Positions 21,652 to 33,294 of a DNA stretch of 64,000 nucleotides are shown here, in pieces. Numbering within the stretch: position 1 is the first letter of the stretch; each line of letters opens with the position of its first letter. Below the pieces are notes generated by a model. The model did no database searches. It was not told where the DNA came from and was given only the letters and a program-made list of their open reading frames with translations. Location: assembly GCA_018350325.1 (NCBI GenBank), contig JAEVLN010000007.1:773109-837108 (forward strand), written 5' to 3'. Made by a program: the position numbers and the translations under genes. This DNA comes from Globodera rostochiensis. Its lineage: Eukaryota; Nematoda; Chromadorea; Rhabditida; Heteroderidae.

Positions 21652-22696
21652 GCTAAACGACAAATTGTTTCATCTCGCCAATCAACACCGAGGACATCAC
21701 TAACCAACACTCCAACCACAAGCCGCGCACCGACACCACTTCAATGCCCAGTAATTGAAACACCAATTCCAATTGTCGAACCGGCAATTCGCGCACCTGT
21801 GAGATGTGTCAATGTCGAAGGAGATGGAGATTGCTTTTACAGGTGGCACAAAATTCACAGGGTTTTAATTTTTTACAATTTACAGAGCCATCTGTTATGG
21901 ACTGTTCCGGGTCGACTCAATGGACAACTCAGACGCACTACGTCTGGCTTCTGGTCGCATTTTGCGCACCATTCTCAACGATCCAAACTTCTTCCCTCGA
22001 GAACGCCATGCCACCCATGCCGAGTTTACGCATCAGCTGCATCTTGCACTTTTGCCATCACCGTCCAACCTTTGGTACAACCAAAACCTGGAAGCCTACT
22101 CCCGGTTTATCGAAATTCCGGCGCGAACTGGCAATGGACGATGGGCCCAACTTGACGACGCACACACTATAGCAATTTTGCTGCGAAGACCTGTCGTCAT
22201 TCTACGACCAGCAGTCGAGGATGACATCCTTCGACAACAGACCCCTAGGTGGAACAACACGTCAATAAGGCAACGCATTGATGTGCGCTTTCCAGACGGA
22301 GAATACATGGTTCATAAATAAACAATATTTTTAAACCAATTTTATAATATCATAGGGAATGATACGCAACATTCCCCATGCACAACTGAACAACTTTACC
22401 GTACAACGGACTCAACAGGACATAGTTGAGGAACGAACTGTTGTCAACCCAATCGTAATTTGGTTCGACGGGGTCGGCCATTACCAATCAATCATCTTTG
22501 TACGCTCTTCTGTGCATGCCACTAACTAATTGCGTTTTATTTTAAGGATCCTATCGCTCCAAATGCATCCGACGGATCCGAATACATTTTTGCTCAACAT
22601 ATCAACACACCAGACGCATTTCTTCACATGAACCACGGTCAACAACAACAACAACTTCAGCCAGGTCCGTGTTCAAGTTCCTTCCCAGGAACTTGA
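21652..22696 (+). CDS. OTU cysteine protease domain, C-terminus of Helitron H1 protein
   Basis: Predicted deubiquitinase-type protease. Exons 21652-21842, 21886-22309, 22356-22499 and 22547-22696 keep phase at every junction. The first ends in GDGDCFY and the splice adds RAICYGLF, giving the Asp and nucleophile Cys. GRWAQLDDAHTIAILL is in the second exon; IVIWFDGVGHYQSIIF with the catalytic His closes the third. A glutamine run precedes the stop at 22694-22696. An N-terminal linker (21652-21780) is Ser/Thr/Pro-rich. OTU domains are known passengers of animal Helitrons. Both this copy and H0 keep the triad. Confidence 0.88.
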
Positions 22697-22801
22697 CCAT
22701 TGGCTCTACCAGCTACCGTGACAAAAACTGTTAGCACCCCCTGCGGTGTGGGGGTACGGATATGTCACGGCGGTGCCAGTGGAAGCGGATACACCGTCTG
22801 G
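22661..22801 (+). other. Foldable module A of Helitron H1
   Basis: Essentially identical to module 3104-3244 of H0, with the same nested stems and TGCGGTGT tip loop, overlapping the last OTU codons and stop. Confidence 0.6.
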
Positions 22802-23273
22802 TATATGGACACAACTTCAAACTTCAAAATCCAACACAGGGGGAACCAACGGCCAGTTTAATAAGGGGCTAAAATTTCAAAAACAAATTTTTAAAATTTA
22901 AATTTGTCCTACTTTTTGCATCATTTTAGTTTTTTTAATTACCAACATTTTACAAACCTATCACTCAGCATTACAAAAAATTATTAGAACTTTCTGACTT
23001 TAGAATTTTACACATGATTTTTGACTTTATTTTGAGAAAGGTAAGGGCCAGGGGGGGCTGTTTTTTAAGCATGCAATCGTCTCAACACATCTACCAAACA
23101 ACTACACTCTTTTTAACAACAAACAACACAAAACAACAATTTATCAACGGACTTTAACCACCACATCATTTTCTGTCAACAATAAACAACAACGACATCT
23201 TTTTGCTCACAGCATTGCTACATCCAACAACTTTTTTACTACACAATGAAAACAACAACACCACCAACATCAG

Positions 23274-23416
23274 CCAGGTCCGTGTACAAGTGCCCAAAAA
23301 AGGTGCTTGATTCATTGGCTCGACCAGCTGCCGTGACAGAAACCGTTAGTACCCCCTGCGGTGTGGGGGCACGGATAAATTACGGCAGTGCCAATGGAAA
23401 CGGATTCACCGCCTGG
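23274..23416 (+). other. Foldable module B of Helitron H1
   Basis: Matches module 3717-3859 of H0. Together with module A it gives two diverged foldable copies ~600 nt apart in the 3' region of each autonomous element. Confidence 0.6.
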
Positions 23417-24100
23417 TAAAGAAGCGGGGAGGACTAACAGGAGGCCAGTTTAAAAAGGGGGAACTAAAATCCAAACAAAAAATTAATAGATTTGCTACAA
23501 AAAATCCCATTCCAAACACATTTCTATAATTTGCAAAAAAAAACAATCAAGGGGACTACATTTCTTACAAATTAAAGACTTCACAAAAACTCAAGGGGAC
23601 TACAATTTTTACAAATTTTGAATTCAATTTTCGAAAGGGAGGGAGGGGGGGTGCTTCGCTAAAGAGACTACCTTCACGTGGTGCGAAGCGTGAGTACTTA
23701 TTCATTAAATGAATAAGGAAACTAAAAGTCTCAAAAAATGTATAGCCATTACAAAAAACTTATACTAAACAACAAAAAAAACATTGTCAAAATTGAACAA
23801 ACTTTTTTTTTTGTTGGAATCCGCGTTTTAAGCTCATTTGGAATACATAGACATTGGCTTAATAAAATGTGAGAATTTAAAAATTTAATTTTAAATAAAA
23901 CAATCTTTTTAATTTTATCAATTGCTTATTATTCTGAAAAATGTCTGACATTCTAACAAAGCCTATTAAAAGTCTGCCTTAGACAAAATAAAATAAAAAA
24001 ATTTTTTCAAAAAATTTTTCTAACTTTTTTTTCAAATACCACAAACTCCTAGCAACAGCATCTACCCAACATCTCAGGCATGCCCGCGTGCCGACTAGTA

Positions 24101-25088
24101 TCTTTATATAAAGAAATAGGGGGGGGCCCGATTTCAAGCGGCAGGTCACAAGCGAATTCGCAACCGATCGCTTCGGTCCTGCTACCTTTTTTGTAGAGGA
24201 GCTCAAGGCGCATCTTTTGAACCTGGCAGAATAATTTGGCAATAGCCTTTTATTTTTTGTAAAATCGCTTTGAAGTTTTTAGCTGGTGGATTTTTTGCGG
24301 TTTTTCGATTTGAGCACCTGGAAGCCGAATGTGCAGCTGTTTAGTGTTGCTTACGAAAAGATGGAGCAAGCGATGCTGCATCTTTTAAAAAAAAATTTGT
24401 GGCTCTAGCACAAAGTTGAAGGGGTACACGGCGCTGAGGCCGGTACGAGCTTCAAACCGGTTTGGGCGCGGCCGTCAGTAGTATAAGGGGACAGTGTGTT
24501 TTTTGAGGAGAAAAGTTTAAGCCTAAATAGGTTAGGGTTGGGTAGTTTGACATGCTGATTCCAGAAAATAAAAAATTTTTGTTCTAAGACAAAGTGTCGA
24601 CAAGTTATGTGACAAAGTGTCTAATGGCTGGGGGAGGCCGGGAAATGTGGGCGAGAGTTGGGGGGAGGTTGGAATAGGTCAATTTGGTGGTAAGACAAAG
24701 TGTCGAAAAAATGGACAAAGTGTCAAAAAGCGGAAAATGCGGGCGGGCGAGCGCGCGAAGCGCGCGGAGCGAGTTCACGGAATGTGGTGGGGGGTAAGGG
24801 GCCATGCCCGGGGGTACTGGCGGGCGGGCAAGCGCGCGAAGCGCGCAAAGCGAGTTCACGGAATGTGGAGGGGGGAAAGGGGCCATGCCCGGTGTCTAAG
24901 GGCGGGCGAGCGCGCGAAGCGCGCGGAGCGAGTTCACGGAATATTAGGGAAACAAAATGTCTCATAAAATTATGAAAAAAATAAAATTAAAAAAAAAAAT
25001 TTTTTTTGCACAAAATTTTTTTGTTTCCTCAAAACCGCTAGAGACAGCGTTCCCGGTCACACGCCATGCATGCCCGCGTCTCCACTAG
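24101..25088 (+). mobile_element. Non-autonomous Helitron N3
   Basis: Starts TCTTTATATAAAGAAATAGG two bases after the CTAG of H1 and ends at CTAG 25085-25088. It contains the GTAGAGGAGCTCAAGG box, paired GACAAAGTGTC motifs (about 24589-24620 and 24693-24720) and three tandem units with GCGCGCGAAGCGCGC followed by GAGTTCACGGAAT. No coding capacity. It is ~90% or more identical to N4 over most of its length. Confidence 0.8.
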
Positions 25089-25090
25089 TA

Positions 25091-25997
25091 TCTTTATATA
25101 AAGAAATAGGGGGGGGCCCGATTTCAAGCGGCAGGTCACAAGCGAATTCGCAACCGATCGCTTCGGTCCTGCTACCTTTTTTGTAGAGGAGCTCAAGGCG
25201 CATCTTTTGAACCTGGCAGAATAATTTGGCAATAGCCTTTTATTTTTTGTAAAATCGCTTTGAAGTTTTTGGTTGGTGGATTTTTTGTGGTTTTTCGATT
25301 TGAGCACCTGGAGCCCGAATGTGCAGCTGTTTAGTGTTGCTTACGAAAAGATGGAGCAAACGCTGCTGCATCTTTTAAAAAAAATTTCATGGCTCTAGCA
25401 CAAAGTTGAAGGGGTACACGGCGCTGAGGCCGGTACGAGCTTCAAAACTGGCACGCCGGGGCCGTCAGTAGTATAAGGGGACAGTGTGTTTTTTGAGGAG
25501 AAAAGTTTAAGCCTAAATAGGTTAAGGTGGGGTAGTTTGACATGCTGATTACAGAAATGAAAAAATTTTTGCCCTACGACAAAGCGGCGACAAGTTATGT
25601 GACAAAGTGTCTAATGGCTGGGGGAGGCCGGGAAATGTGTGCGAGAGTTGGGGGGAGGTTGGAATTGGTTGTTTCAATGGGAAGACAAAGTGTCGAAAAA
25701 ATGGACAAAGTGTCTAAAAGGGAAAAATGCGGGCGGGCGAGCGCGCGAAGCGCGCGGAGCGAGTTCACGGAATGTGGAGGGGGGAAAGGGGCCATGCCCG
25801 GTGTCTAAGGGCGGGCGAGCGCGCGAAGCGCGCGGAGCGAGTTCACGGAATATTAGGGAAACAAAATGTCTCATAAAATTATGAAAAAAATAAAATTAAA
25901 AAAAAAAATTTTTTTTGCACAAAATTTTTTTGTTTCCTCAAAACCGCTAGAGACAGCGTTCCCGGTCACACGCCATGCATGCCCGCGTGCCGACTAG
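25091..25997 (+). mobile_element. Non-autonomous Helitron N4
   Basis: Same family as N3, with one fewer GCGCGCGAAGCGCGC unit and one degraded motif (GACAAAGCGGCGAC near 25578). Starts at TC 25091 and ends with CTAG at 25994-25997. No gene. Confidence 0.8.
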
Positions 25998-26000
25998 TTA

Positions 26001-27679
26001 TCATACTATATAAAAAAGAGGGAGGGGCCCAACACAAAACAAGAAAAAGGCCGAAGATTACTGCATTTAGAGGGCTACTTTTTTTTTTAAAAGAAAGAGG
26101 AGCTCATTTAGAAACTTTTGAACCTGGCCGATTAAAATGGGCATTAACAAAATTTTTTGCAAAATGCCATCGAAGATTTTTGGCGCGTGTTCGCACCTGC
26201 GCTGGCCACCCTTTGACCCCCCATAACTTTTTTGCCAGCATCACCACCCGGATTCTGCTGCTTCCACTAACGTAGTGCACAGAATGGCGCACACGCTGGT
26301 GCCGGAGCCGTCCTTCTACGACTGATGTGGCACCCGCTACGCTAAATGGGCGGCGCCGCCGAGAATGGCACTTTTTCAGTTTTCCTGCTATAGCGGCCGC
26401 TGTGCCCACCGTAGAGGTGCATGTTCGCTTATTGAAACGTTGAGTTTTACGTGCTGCATCTTTTGAGCTATAGAGCATGTACAGCGCGATGGCACGTGCC
26501 GAGTTATACTCAGCCAAAGTGCCAAAAACGGCACTGGCCTTCTCCTGGGAGGAACTCGCTTCATTTTATGCGCAGCCTCCTGAAACAAAGTCCGCTGGAT
26601 TCGCCGTAAAATTTGCTACAACTCTTCTTCACATGCCTGAACTGCTTGAACAAGTTGGAGTGGTGATTTGGTGCATGGAATGGTTTATGGCTATAATGAC
26701 AATGGCGGTGACTTGGATGTGCTCTAGCCCCCCCTGGGGCCCCCTGGGGTTCAAATCCGCCCGACTGAAAATGTTTTTTTTAGCTTTTTTACGCAATAAT
26801 ATGCTTAGGAAAATATTTTTAATAAATATAAAAATTTTTTCTGCATTTTTTAAAATTAAATTCGCCTTTGTGGCGTCAAAATATGAATTGCTAAAAAAAT
26901 AAAACTTCAAAAAAACACATTTAAATTCATTTTTATTTCGTATAACAATGCGAAGCCTTCCGCAAAAATGTTTAAATTGCTTATTAAATATTTCTACATC
27001 CTCCGGAAAAAATTGGAGTGCATTCTACAGGAATAAAATTTTTTCAAAATTTGCCCAAAATTCCGCTTCCTCAAATTTGAATAAAGCTTTCAAAATTCAT
27101 AACTCTCTTCAAACTCATGCTATTCACATAAAATAAATTCTAATAAATGTAGAAAATTATGCTCTATTTTTTATGCCTAATACAATTTAGTCTTGCTTAT
27201 TTACAAAAAAGATGAAGCAAATTTTTCGGATTTTTTAAAAATTTCATTAAAAAATTTATAACTTTTTTTAGGGAGAAAATTTTCGCAATCTAATTGCTTA
27301 ATAAAATAGCTAATTTTACGCTCTACAAAAGTTTACGTGAGTTCCAGTTTCTATCTTTGCTCACTCTTGAGTTATAGTGAAATCAATGCTTTTGGTTTAC
27401 CCGACCAAAGGGGGACCCTTTTGTTTGCTTCTCTGCAATTTCTCACAGCCATAACTTTGTCAGTTCTGGTCCAATTTGAACAATCTTTTTTTTGTTTGAA
27501 TCAGCGTTTTAACCTGCTTCGAATTATATATTATTTGGTTAACAAATGTGTTAAAGAAAAAATTGTTTTTTGTAATTTTTGCAAAAAAAATTTTTTTAAA
27601 AAACCTCAAACTGACTAGAGACAGCGTTTATCAACACACAGACCTCCTCTATTCGCAGGCATGCCCGCGTGCCGACTAG
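26001..27679 (+). mobile_element. Non-autonomous Helitron N5
   Basis: Starts TCATACTATATAAAAAAGAG and ends at CTAG 27676-27679. Longer than N3/N4 because of a unique 26200-27350 segment. That segment includes a stretch near 26477-26780 with moderate coding-like reading (SWEELASFYAQPPETKSAG) but no recognised domain, possibly captured host sequence. Near its 3' end is one diverged unit of the 150-bp Helitron repeat. Confidence 0.7.
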
Positions 27680-30600
27680 TTTAAATCAAATAAAAACAGC
27701 GGGGAACATTTAAATCAAATAAAAACAGCGGGGAACATTTAATCAAATAAAAACAGCGGGGAACATTTAAATCAAATAAAAACAGCGGGGAACATTTAAT
27801 CAAATAAAAACAGCGGGGAACATTTAAATCAAATAAAAACAGCGGGGAACATTTATCAAATAAAAACAGCGGGGAACATTAAATTCAATAACAGCGGGGA
27901 ACATTTAAATCAAATAAAAACAGCGGGGAACATTTAAATCAAATAAAAAACAGCGGGGAACATTTAAATCAAATAAAACAGCGGGGAAACATTTAATCAA
28001 ATAAAAACAGCGGGGAACATTTAAATCAAATATAAAACAGCGGGGAACATTTAAATCAAATAAAAACAGCGGGGAACATTAAATCAAATAAAAACATCGG
28101 GAACATTAATCAAATAAAACAGCGGGGAACATTTAATCAAATAAAAACAGCGGGGAACATTTAACTCAAATAAAAACAGCGGGGAACATTTAAATCAAAT
28201 AAAAACAGCGGGGAACATTTAAATCAAATAAAAACAGCGGGACATTAATCAAATAAAAACAGCGGGGAACATTTATCAAATAAAACAGCGGGGGAACATT
28301 TAAATCAATAAAAACAGCGGGGAACATTTAAATCAAATAAAAACAGCGGGGAACATTTAAATCAAATAAAAACAGCGGGGACATTTTAAATCAAATAAAA
28401 ACAGCGTGGAACATTTAAATCAAATAAAAACAGCGGGGACATTTAAATCAAATAAAAACAGCGGGAAACTTTAAATCAAATAAAACAGCGGGAACATTTA
28501 AATCAAATAAAAACAGCGGGGAACATTTAAATCAAATAAAAACAGCGGGGAACATTTAAATCAAATAAAAACAGCGGGGAACATTTAAATCAAATAAAAA
28601 CAGCGGGGAACATTTAAATCAAATAAAAACAGCGGGGAACATTTAATCATAACAGCGGGGAACATTAAAAACAGCGGGGAACATTTAAATCAAATAAAAC
28701 AGCGGGGAACATTTAAATCAAATAAAAACAGCGGGGAACATTTAAATCAAATAAAACAGCGGGGAACATTTAAATCAAATAAAAACAGCGGGGAACATTT
28801 AAATCAAATAAAAACAGCGGGGAACATTTAAATCAAATAAAAACAGCGGGGAACATTTAAATCAAATAAAAACAGCGGGGAACATTTAAATCAAATAAAA
28901 ACAGCGGGGAACATTTAAATCAAATAAAAACAGCGGGGAACATTTTAATCAAATAAAAACAGCGGGGAACATTTAAATCAAATAAAAACAGCGGGGAACA
29001 TTTAAATCAAATAAAAACAGCGGGGAACATTTAAATCAAATAAAAACAGCGGGGAACATTTAAATCAAATAAAAACAGCGGGGAACATTTAAATCAAATA
29101 AAAACAGCGGGGAACATTTAAATCAAATAAAAACAGCGGGGAACATTTAAATCAAATAAAAACAGCGGGGAACATTTAAATCAAATAAAAACAGCGGGGA
29201 ACATTTAAATCAAATAAAAACAGCGGGGAACATTTAAATCAAATAAAAACAGCGGGGAACATTTAAATCAAATAAAAACAGCGGGGAACATTTAAATCAA
29301 ATAAAAACAGCGGGGAACATTTAAATCAAATAAAAACAGCGGGGAACATTTAAATCAAATAAAAACAGCGGGGAACATTTAAATCAAATAAAAACAGCGG
29401 GGAACATTTAAATCAAATAAAAACAGCGGGGAACATTTAATCAAATAAAACAGCGGGGAACATTTAATCAAATAAAACAGCGGGGAACATTTAATCAAAT
29501 AAAAACAGCGGGGAACATTTAATCAAATAAAAACAGCGGGGAACATTTAATCAAATAAAAACAGCGGGGAACATTTAATCAAATAAAAACAGCGGGGAAC
29601 ATTTAAATCAAATAAAAACAGCGGGGAACATTTAAATCAAATAAAAACAGCGGGGAACATTTAAATCAAATAAAAACAGCGGGGAACATTTTAATCAAAT
29701 AAAAACAGCGGGGAACATTTAAATCAAATAAAAACAGCGGGGAACATTTAAATCAAATAAAAACAGCGGGGAACATTTAAATCAAATAAAAACAGCGGGG
29801 AACATTTAAATCAAATAAAAACAGCGGGGAACATTTAAATCAAATAAAAACAGCGGGGAACATTTAAATCAAATAAAAACAGCGGGGAACATTTAAATCA
29901 AATAAAAACAGCGGGGAACATTTAAATCAAATAAAAACAGCGGGGAACATTTAAATCAAATAAAAACAGCGGGGAACATTTAAATCAAATAAAAACAGCG
30001 GGGAACATTTAAATCAAATAAAAACAGCGGGGAACATTTAAATCAAATAAAAACAGCGGGGAACATTTAATCAAATAAAAACAGCGGGGAACATTTAAAT
30101 CAAATAAAAACAGCGGGGAACATTTAATCAAATAAAAACAGCGGGGAACATTTAATCAAATAAAAACAGCGGGGAACATTTAATCAAATAAAAACAGCGG
30201 GGAACATTTAAATCAAATAAAAACAGCGGGGAACATTTAAATCAAATAAAAACAGCGGGGAACATTTTAAATCAAATAAAAACAGCGGGGAACATTTAAA
30301 TCAAATAAAAACAGCGGGGAACATTTAATCAAATAAAAACAGCGGGGAACATTTAAATCAAATAAAAACAGCGGGGAACATTTAAATCAAATAAAAACAG
30401 CGGGGAACATTTAAATCAAATAAAAACAGCGGGGAACATTTAAATCAAATAAAAACAGCGGGGAACATTTAAATCAAATAAAAACAGCGGGGAACATTTA
30501 AATCAAATAAAACAGCGGGGAACATTTAAATCAAATAAAAACAGCGGGGAACATTTAAATCAAATAAAAACAGCGGGGAACATTTAAATCAAATAAAAAC

Positions 30601-31570
30601 AGCGGGGAACATTTAAATCAAATAAAAACAGCGGGGAACATTTAAATCAAATAAAAACAGCGGGGAACATTTAAATCAAATAAAAACAGCGGGGAACATT
30701 TAAATCAAATAAAAACAGCGGGGAACATTTAAATCAAATAAAAACAGCGGGGAACATTTAATCAAATAAAAACAGCGGGGAACATTTAATCAAATAAAAA
30801 CAGCGGGGAACATTTAATCAAATAAAAACAGCGGGGAACATTTAATCAAATAAAAACAGCGGGGAACATTTAAATCAAATAAAAACAGCGGGGAACATTT
30901 AATCAAATAAAAACAGCGGGGAACATTTAATCAAATAAAAACAGCGGGGAACATTTAAATCAAATAAAAACAGCGGGGAACATTTAAATCAAATAAAAAC
31001 AGCGGGGAACATTTAAATCAAATAAAAACAGCGGGGAACATTTAAATCAAATAAAACAGCGGGGAACATTTAAATCAAATAAAAACAGCGGGGAACATTT
31101 AAATCAAATAAAAACAGCGGGGAACATTTAAATCAAATAAAAACAGCGGGGAACATTTAATCAAATAAAAACAGCGGGGAACATTTAAATCAAATAAAAA
31201 CAGCGGGGAACATTTAAATCAAATAAAAACAGCGGGGAACATTTAATCAAATAAAAACAGCGGGGAACATTTAAATCAAATAAAAACAGCGGGGAACATT
31301 TAATCAAATAAAAACAGCGGGGAACATTTAAATCAAATAAAAACAGCGGGGAACATTTAAATCAAATAAAAACAGCGGGGAACATTTAAATCAAATAAAA
31401 ACAGCGGGGAACATTTTAATCAAATAAAAACAGCGGGGAACATTTAAATCAAATAAAAACAGCGGGGAACATTTTAATCAAATAAAAACAGCGGGGAACA
31501 TTTTAATCAAATAAAAACAGCGGGGAACATTTAAATCAAATAAAAACAGCGGGGAAACATTTAAATCAAA
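27680..31570 (+). repeat. 29/30-bp satellite array (~130 copies)
   Basis: Tandem unit AAATCAAATAAAAACAGCGG plus GGAACATTT, in 30-bp (TTTAAATC) and 29- or 28-bp (TTTAATC) variants. The right two thirds are nearly uniform; the left ~1.2 kb holds many single-base indels and truncated units (e.g. 27890-27900, 28095, 28240, 28660). It starts immediately at the CTAG-T of N5 and ends near 31570. No gene. Confidence 0.97.
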
Positions 31571-31575
31571 AATCT

Positions 31576-31890
31576 GGACGTTAGAAGTTTGATAAATAAA
31601 TCCTTCCCCCCCCCCCCCAAAATGAATCAACGCAAATAAATAATTTGGACATAATAATATCTCCGCCATCATTCGATTCGTCCATTTATTGGCCATAAAG
31701 TTTCCTTCAGATTTTCAAGCATTTTTCCAAACGTTTTTGCCAAAGTTCGTGCCTGTTTGAGCTGCATGAGCGGTATGCTCAAATAATATTCTTTAATTCC
31801 CTTTAAACCCCCCTTAATGCTTTTCCATATTTGATAAAATTCAAATTGAAAATCTTCTAATAATATTTCTTCGGAAACGGTTTCTTCCGC
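31576..31890. other. AT-rich spacer after satellite
   Basis: Contains a C-run (31607-31618) and AT-rich DNA. No gene seen, although the 3' end of the downstream minus-strand gene may extend here. Confidence 0.4.
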
Positions 31891-33060
31891 TTAAATTTGC
31901 TTATGCTTCAACTGGTTACAAAATTCCTCTGTTTGTTCCCACAATTCAGGCCCAAAATCCTCTCGATATTGCTGAATCATTGACGATGAATAATTTAATT
32001 TGTCTTGATCTTCAGACATTTGATAGACTTTCATTTTCATTTTGGATTTTAGCATTTCAATTTTTTCGCCATGATGTTTAATTGAGCATATTATTGTAAC
32101 TACTTTTTGGTACTTTTTTTCAGCAATGCTTTTGGGATTGTTTTTCAAAAATTCAATATCATTTTCCAATTGTTCCGCCTTGATCTCTTTTTTTGCTTCC
32201 CATAACTTAGCCTCTTCTTCCGGAATTGTATCTTCCACCAGTGTTTTTATACGATCAAATAATGATCCCAAATTAAACTGATCGATGTGCTCTTTCCCTA
32301 TCAATACATCAATTATGCTTATTGTCTCTCGATTTGTGTTCGATGTAAAATGTTTTATTTTACGCAATATTTGCGATGCATTCTTTTTCAAATATGCCTC
32401 TTCGGAAATCTGCTCGATCCCATATAAACTCATCCCACGATGGCCGACCCAATCAGACAACAAATCTTCAACTCTGTCATAATTATCTTAAAATTGTTTA
32501 CGTTTATGTTTCTGGCATTGTTTTCACGTACCCTTCCGTTGGTTGAACTCGAAATTTATTGCCAGTTCATATCGCACATTATTCAAAAATATAATTTTTG
32601 CTTCTTCATTATCACTAAAATTGTAAATGTAAATGTAAATTTAACTTTTCAAATTTTGCTAGACAAATTAACAAAAATTATATATAAAAAGAAAACTTGC
32701 AATTTTTTGCAGCTTTCCTCAACATCTTTCTGAACTTTTTCTCGAATTTCTTTGTCTTGCGAATCCAAGTGCAATTCCGGATCAATCTCTTTATCACTCA
32801 TCATTTTCATAAGATTTTCCGAAATATTTTGGAAAAACATTGCATTGGCACATTTTTTGTGTTTGTCACAATATTTATTTATTTCGCAATTAAAGAAAAA
32901 TACTGAATTTATTTGACTTAACAAATCCTTGAAAATTTGCGGCATTTTCCCTCTCGGAATAAATCTTCTGCCCCCATATTGAATGACCTTTTTAGAAGAT
33001 TTAATGACTCGTAAATTGAGAATTTTTGATCATTTAATCGCTCCAGAATTATGTAATTGA
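31891..33060 (-). pseudogene. Helical protein gene of unknown function, frame-shifted
   Basis: Two coding stretches on the minus strand. The upstream one runs from a likely acceptor at 33060 (NYIILERLNDQKFSIYESLN...) to about 32697, and needs one extra base in an A-run near 32948 to join GAEDLFREGK to MPQIFKDLLSQIN. The downstream one (about 32484-31891) encodes VEDLLSDWVGHRGMSLYG followed by a Lys/Glu-rich, coiled-coil-prone segment ending LKHKQI. The intron is about 210 nt, with junctions I could not reconcile in phase. No family recognised. It could be the 3' part of the signal-peptide gene at 33295-34350. The single indel may be a sequence error rather than decay. Confidence 0.45.
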
Positions 33061-33294
33061 CTAAATTTTGAAAAAAATTTATTTTTATAAATTATTTTTA
33101 TGTAACAAAAAATCGAAATATTTTACTTCGAGAGAGTGCAAAAGCTTTTTCTTTACTATTTTCACTTTTGTATTTGTCGTATTTTTCTTTGTAAATTGCT
33201 ACTCCAAAAATTGCTTTTGTTTTCACTTCATTTATTTCAATCCAATAATTAAAAATGCTAAAAGGAAAATTCAATTTAAAATGCTTAAAAAATA

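Larger units (their letters stand above)
6584..24098 (+). mobile_element. Complete autonomous Helitron H1 (~17.5 kb)
   Basis: 5' end TCTCTACATAAAGAAATAGG at 6584, matching N1; 3' end CTAG at 24095-24098, matching H0. No other CTAG terminus with the conserved tail was seen between them, so I read this as one long element. It carries ~4.7 kb of 5' non-coding DNA with several repeat arrays, then a multi-exon gene with zinc fingers, Rep, helicase, macro and OTU domains, and ~1.4 kb of 3' non-coding DNA with two foldable modules. An alternative is a truncated N-type element (6584 to ~7300) followed by an H element lacking a recognisable 5' end. Confidence 0.7.

Noticed and set aside
24605..25874. 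ORFs of ~66-116 codons on both strands in N3/N4
   Set aside because: Generated by GC-rich tandem units; both strands are open at once and the peptides are repeats of ASRARPP type.
26740..26790. tRNA or SINE B box GGTTCAAATCC at 26748
   Set aside because: No A box at the right distance, and the T-stem bases do not pair.
27680..31570. CRISPR-like array
   Set aside because: The 30-bp units are contiguous with no unique spacers, and the genome is eukaryotic; this is a satellite.
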